In this document: positions 32,623-34,118 of the stretch, one piece after another
Layout of the letters: every line of letters begins with the position of its first letter
How positions within the stretch are numbered: the first letter of the stretch is position 1
Position numbers and translations under genes: made by a program
Notes under the pieces: generated by a model
The model's database searches: none
Told to the model about the DNA's origin: nothing
Seen by the model: only the letters and a program-made list of their open reading frames with translations
NCBI GenBank assembly: GCA_006226305.1
Contig: SBHG01000013.1
Coordinates: 1 to 34,118 of the forward strand
Source: Alphaproteobacteria bacterium
Lineage (GTDB): Bacteria > Pseudomonadota > Alphaproteobacteria > M2410
Length of the DNA: 34,118 bases
Direction: 5' to 3'

Positions 32623-33486
32623 TTAGACTGTGTCAATCGGGATCTTGAGATATCGAATGCCATTGTCTTCAGCGGGTGGAAAGTGACCCGCCCGCATATT
32701 AACCTGAACCGATGGCAGGATGATTTTTGGAAGGTCAAGCTGGGCGTCTCTTAAGTTCCGCATTTCGGCAAAGGCTTCTTTGCTCACCCCCTGATGGACA
32801 TGAATATTGTGAGCCTTTTCTTCCCCGACAGTGGTTTCAAAGGCAAAACCCTCGCGGCCCTCTGCCCCATAGTCGTGACACATAAATAGGCGCGTTGTGT
32901 CCGGCAGCTCAAAAATCTTCTGTATGGAGTCATAAAGCGTTTCAGCATTGCCACCAGGAAAATCACACCGCGCCGTGCCATAGTCAGGCATAAACAATGT
33001 GTCGCCCACGAATCCGGCATCCCCGATGACATAGGTCAAGCAGGCCGGGGTGTGACCGGGAGTGTGGAGGACCTTGGCGGAAAGGTCGCCGATTGAGAAG
33101 CTGTCGCCATCTTGAAAGAGCACGTCAAACTGGCTGCCATCTCTTTTAAAGTCCGCGCCGACATTAAACAGTGTGCCAAAGGTCTCCTGGACGACGGAGA
33201 TCTTTTCTCCCACTGCGATTTTGCCGCCAACTTCGGTCTGCAGATAGGGTGCGGCCGAGAGGTGGTCAGCATGAACATGAGTTTCCAGGATCCACTCCAC
33301 CTCCAGACCCTCGTCCTTGATGTAGGCGATGATCCGATCGGCCCCGGTGTGGTTCGTGCGCCCGGAGTTTGCGGCGTATTCCAGAACTGTGTCGACAAGG
33401 GCGCATTTGCCGGTACCAGGATCGGCAACGACATAGCTGTAGGTATTGGTCGGCTCGTCGAAAAACTCTTTGACTCGGGGCTTCAA
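32623..33486 (-). CDS. MBL-fold persulfide dioxygenase-like protein
   Basis: The 287-residue product has the ETHE1/SdoA/Blh-type motif set: ETHVHADHLSAAPYL (H70, H72, D74, H75), LHTPGHTPACLTY and GDTLFMPDYGTARCDFPGG, then LFMCHDYG. ETHE1-like enzymes oxidise glutathione persulfide to sulfite with non-haem iron; the GHTPACLTY and GTARCDF blocks point to this branch rather than to glyoxalase II. The start is TTG 33486 with AGGAGA 6 bases upstream. It heads the DUF442-SulP part of the operon. Expected cytosolic. The product sulfite could be oxidised further and exported by the SulP protein. Substrate is by family analogy. Confidence 0.88.
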   Translation of the reverse strand: MKPRVKEFFDEPTNTYSYVVADPGTGKCALVDTVLEYAANSGRTNHTGADRIIAYIKDEGLEVEWILETHVHADHLSAAPYLQTEVGGKIAVGEKISVVQETFGTLFNVGADFKRDGSQFDVLFQDGDSFSIGDLSAKVLHTPGHTPACLTYVIGDAGFVGDTLFMPDYGTARCDFPGGNAETLYDSIQKIFELPDTTRLFMCHDYGAEGREGFAFETTVGEEKAHNIHVHQGVSKEAFAEMRNLRDAQLDLPKIILPSVQVNMRAGHFPPAEDNGIRYLKIPIDTV

Positions 33487-33539
33487 TTTTTTCTCCTGCC
33501 ATCAGGACACGTGAGCGGTTAGGCCATCATGGGGACAGT

Positions 33540-33566
33540 ATTCTACAGTCTGCACCTGTAATTCAA
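33540..33566 (-). promoter_or_regulatory. Candidate promoter with dyad before the MBL gene
   Basis: On the minus strand TTGAAT (33561-33566) and TAGAAT (33540-33545) are separated by 15 bases, a little short for a standard promoter. Between them lies an inverted repeat TACAG/CTGTA (33544-33560). An ArsR-type sulfide-responsive repressor such as BigR would bind a dyad here, but the sequence is not the known BigR box. Confidence 0.3.
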
Positions 33567-33586
33567 GGAGTGATTTGACGCGCCGC

Positions 33587-33877
33587 TCAAAAATCAGAAC
33601 GCCAGATTTTCCGACCGGCAAAAACATCCAGCCAGGCCGACAGATGGGCGAGCCCCATCAAGACATACATTAGCCACATCGAGGTCAATATGGCCGTGGT
33701 GTTCTGCGACAGGCCAATTCCGAGAATCTCCACAGGCACGGCCATGGTCGCATGGTCCATGCCGGCCATCTGCGACAAATGGGACAGGTGGCTGCCGACG
33801 GACCGTTCAGCACCATAGCTGACAAAGCCGAGCAGAAAAAAGATCGGCGAAATCGCCAGACGAAGAAAGAAAGACAT
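33587..33877 (-). CDS. Small integral membrane protein of unknown function
   Basis: The 96-residue product (ATG 33877, AGGAG-like sequence 12 bases upstream) has two hydrophobic segments: LRLAISPIFFLLGFVSYG near the N-terminus and TTAILTSMWLMYVLMGLAHL near residue 70. A short soluble part with SHLSHLSQMAGMDHATM joins them; its His/Met content could bind a metal. The longer frame from 34048 was rejected since its extra 57 residues look random. It lies 100 bases upstream of the MBL gene in the same direction and may belong to the sulfur operon. I do not recognise a family. Confidence 0.65.
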   Translation of the reverse strand: MSFFLRLAISPIFFLLGFVSYGAERSVGSHLSHLSQMAGMDHATMAVPVEILGIGLSQNTTAILTSMWLMYVLMGLAHLSAWLDVFAGRKIWRSDF

Positions 33878-33989
33878 GGGCGCGCCGCGCTCCTGAGAGA
33901 GGAAGGTCAAAATTTCGCGCGACCCTATCGCGCTTGCCGAAGCGGAGCCGCGTGACAAATTGCCGCGAAAAATTATGAGGGAGGGGTCT

Positions 33990-34118
33990 CTACTTACGCT
34001 TGGCACTGTGCTGCGGCCCCTCATGCGCGCCGGCAGCGATAGCGTCACGGTGCTGAGGTCTTATCTTGTATTTCTCAAGCTTGCCCGGCTTAACCAGATC
34101 CCAGTCCTGATGCTCTTT
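33990..34118 (-). CDS. C-terminal end of an unidentified gene, cut by the window edge
   Basis: A frame open from the right edge encodes 42 residues (KEHQDWDLVKPGKLEKYKIR, then PQHRDAIAAGAHEGPQHSAK) and ends at a TAG at 33990-33992. The hydrophilic, His/Lys-rich tail with the DWDLVKPGKLEKY block looks like real coding sequence. It lies 112 bases upstream of the small membrane protein in the same direction. The family cannot be told from this piece. Confidence 0.5.
   Translation of the reverse strand, partial: KEHQDWDLVKPGKLEKYKIRPQHRDAIAAGAHEGPQHSAKRK

Noticed and set aside
33878..34048. Longer form of the small membrane protein starting at 34048.
   Set aside because: The added residues (MTLSLPARMRGRSTVPSVSR and on) look random and overlap the end of the upstream partial gene.

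Overview
The window looks like a chromosomal stretch of an alphaproteobacterium of moderate GC, probably marine or surface-associated. The lineage call rests on two IalB-family proteins, the style of the RAYT transposase, a sulfur operon of the Blh/persulfide-dioxygenase type and TTCCCTG-rich intergenic elements. The order is not certain. No rRNA, tRNA, CRISPR array or intact classical IS was found.

Layout. 1-808 (-) is the start of a secreted DNRLRE-type protein that runs off the left edge. 1152-2213 (-) is a Fic AMP-transferase with a C-terminal HTH, preceded by a duplicated array of ATACCCATA repeats. 2416-3666 (+) is an HTH-containing conserved protein. 3786-22107 is a large surface-adhesion locus. 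Its leftward operon holds a 1230-residue autotransporter and a TIGR03032-type protein. Its rightward part holds a LuxR-type regulator with a C-terminal alpha/beta-hydrolase domain, a TpsB transporter, a 2806-residue TpsA exoprotein with 13 x 59-residue and 7 x about 80-residue repeats, and two IalB-like proteins. About 22.3-24.9 kb is an accessory module bracketed by a diverged direct repeat. It contains an Rhs/HINT toxin remnant with an intact-looking tip, its probable HEAT-like immunity protein, a RAYT transposase and an orphan protein. 25259-26596 (+) is a CapA-like metallophosphatase. 26675-27526 (-) is a methyltransferase, 27716-30268 (-) a TPR/PAS sensor histidine kinase, and 30374-33877 (-) a sulfur/anion operon (SulP, DUF442 phosphatase/sulfurtransferase-like, MBL persulfide dioxygenase-like, small membrane protein). 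33990-34118 (-) is the end of one more gene.

The most interesting system is the adhesion locus. A G/C palindrome (CCCCCRATTGGGGG) occurs twice in the window, only in the two regulatory regions of this locus. Relative to predicted promoters it is centred near -42.5 for the autotransporter, -62.5 for the regulator and -43.5 for tpsB. These are the classical positions of a LuxR-type activator, and the autotransporter and tpsB promoters lack a recognisable -35 box. The regulator between them carries a hydrolase domain whose nucleophile elbow reads G-F-G-K-G (Gly for Ser) and whose usual His position is Gln, so it looks like a ligand-sensing pseudo-enzyme. The inferred model is a small-molecule-responsive switch that turns on an autotransporter and a two-partner adhesin together. 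Everything about the ligand and the binding is inference from sequence.
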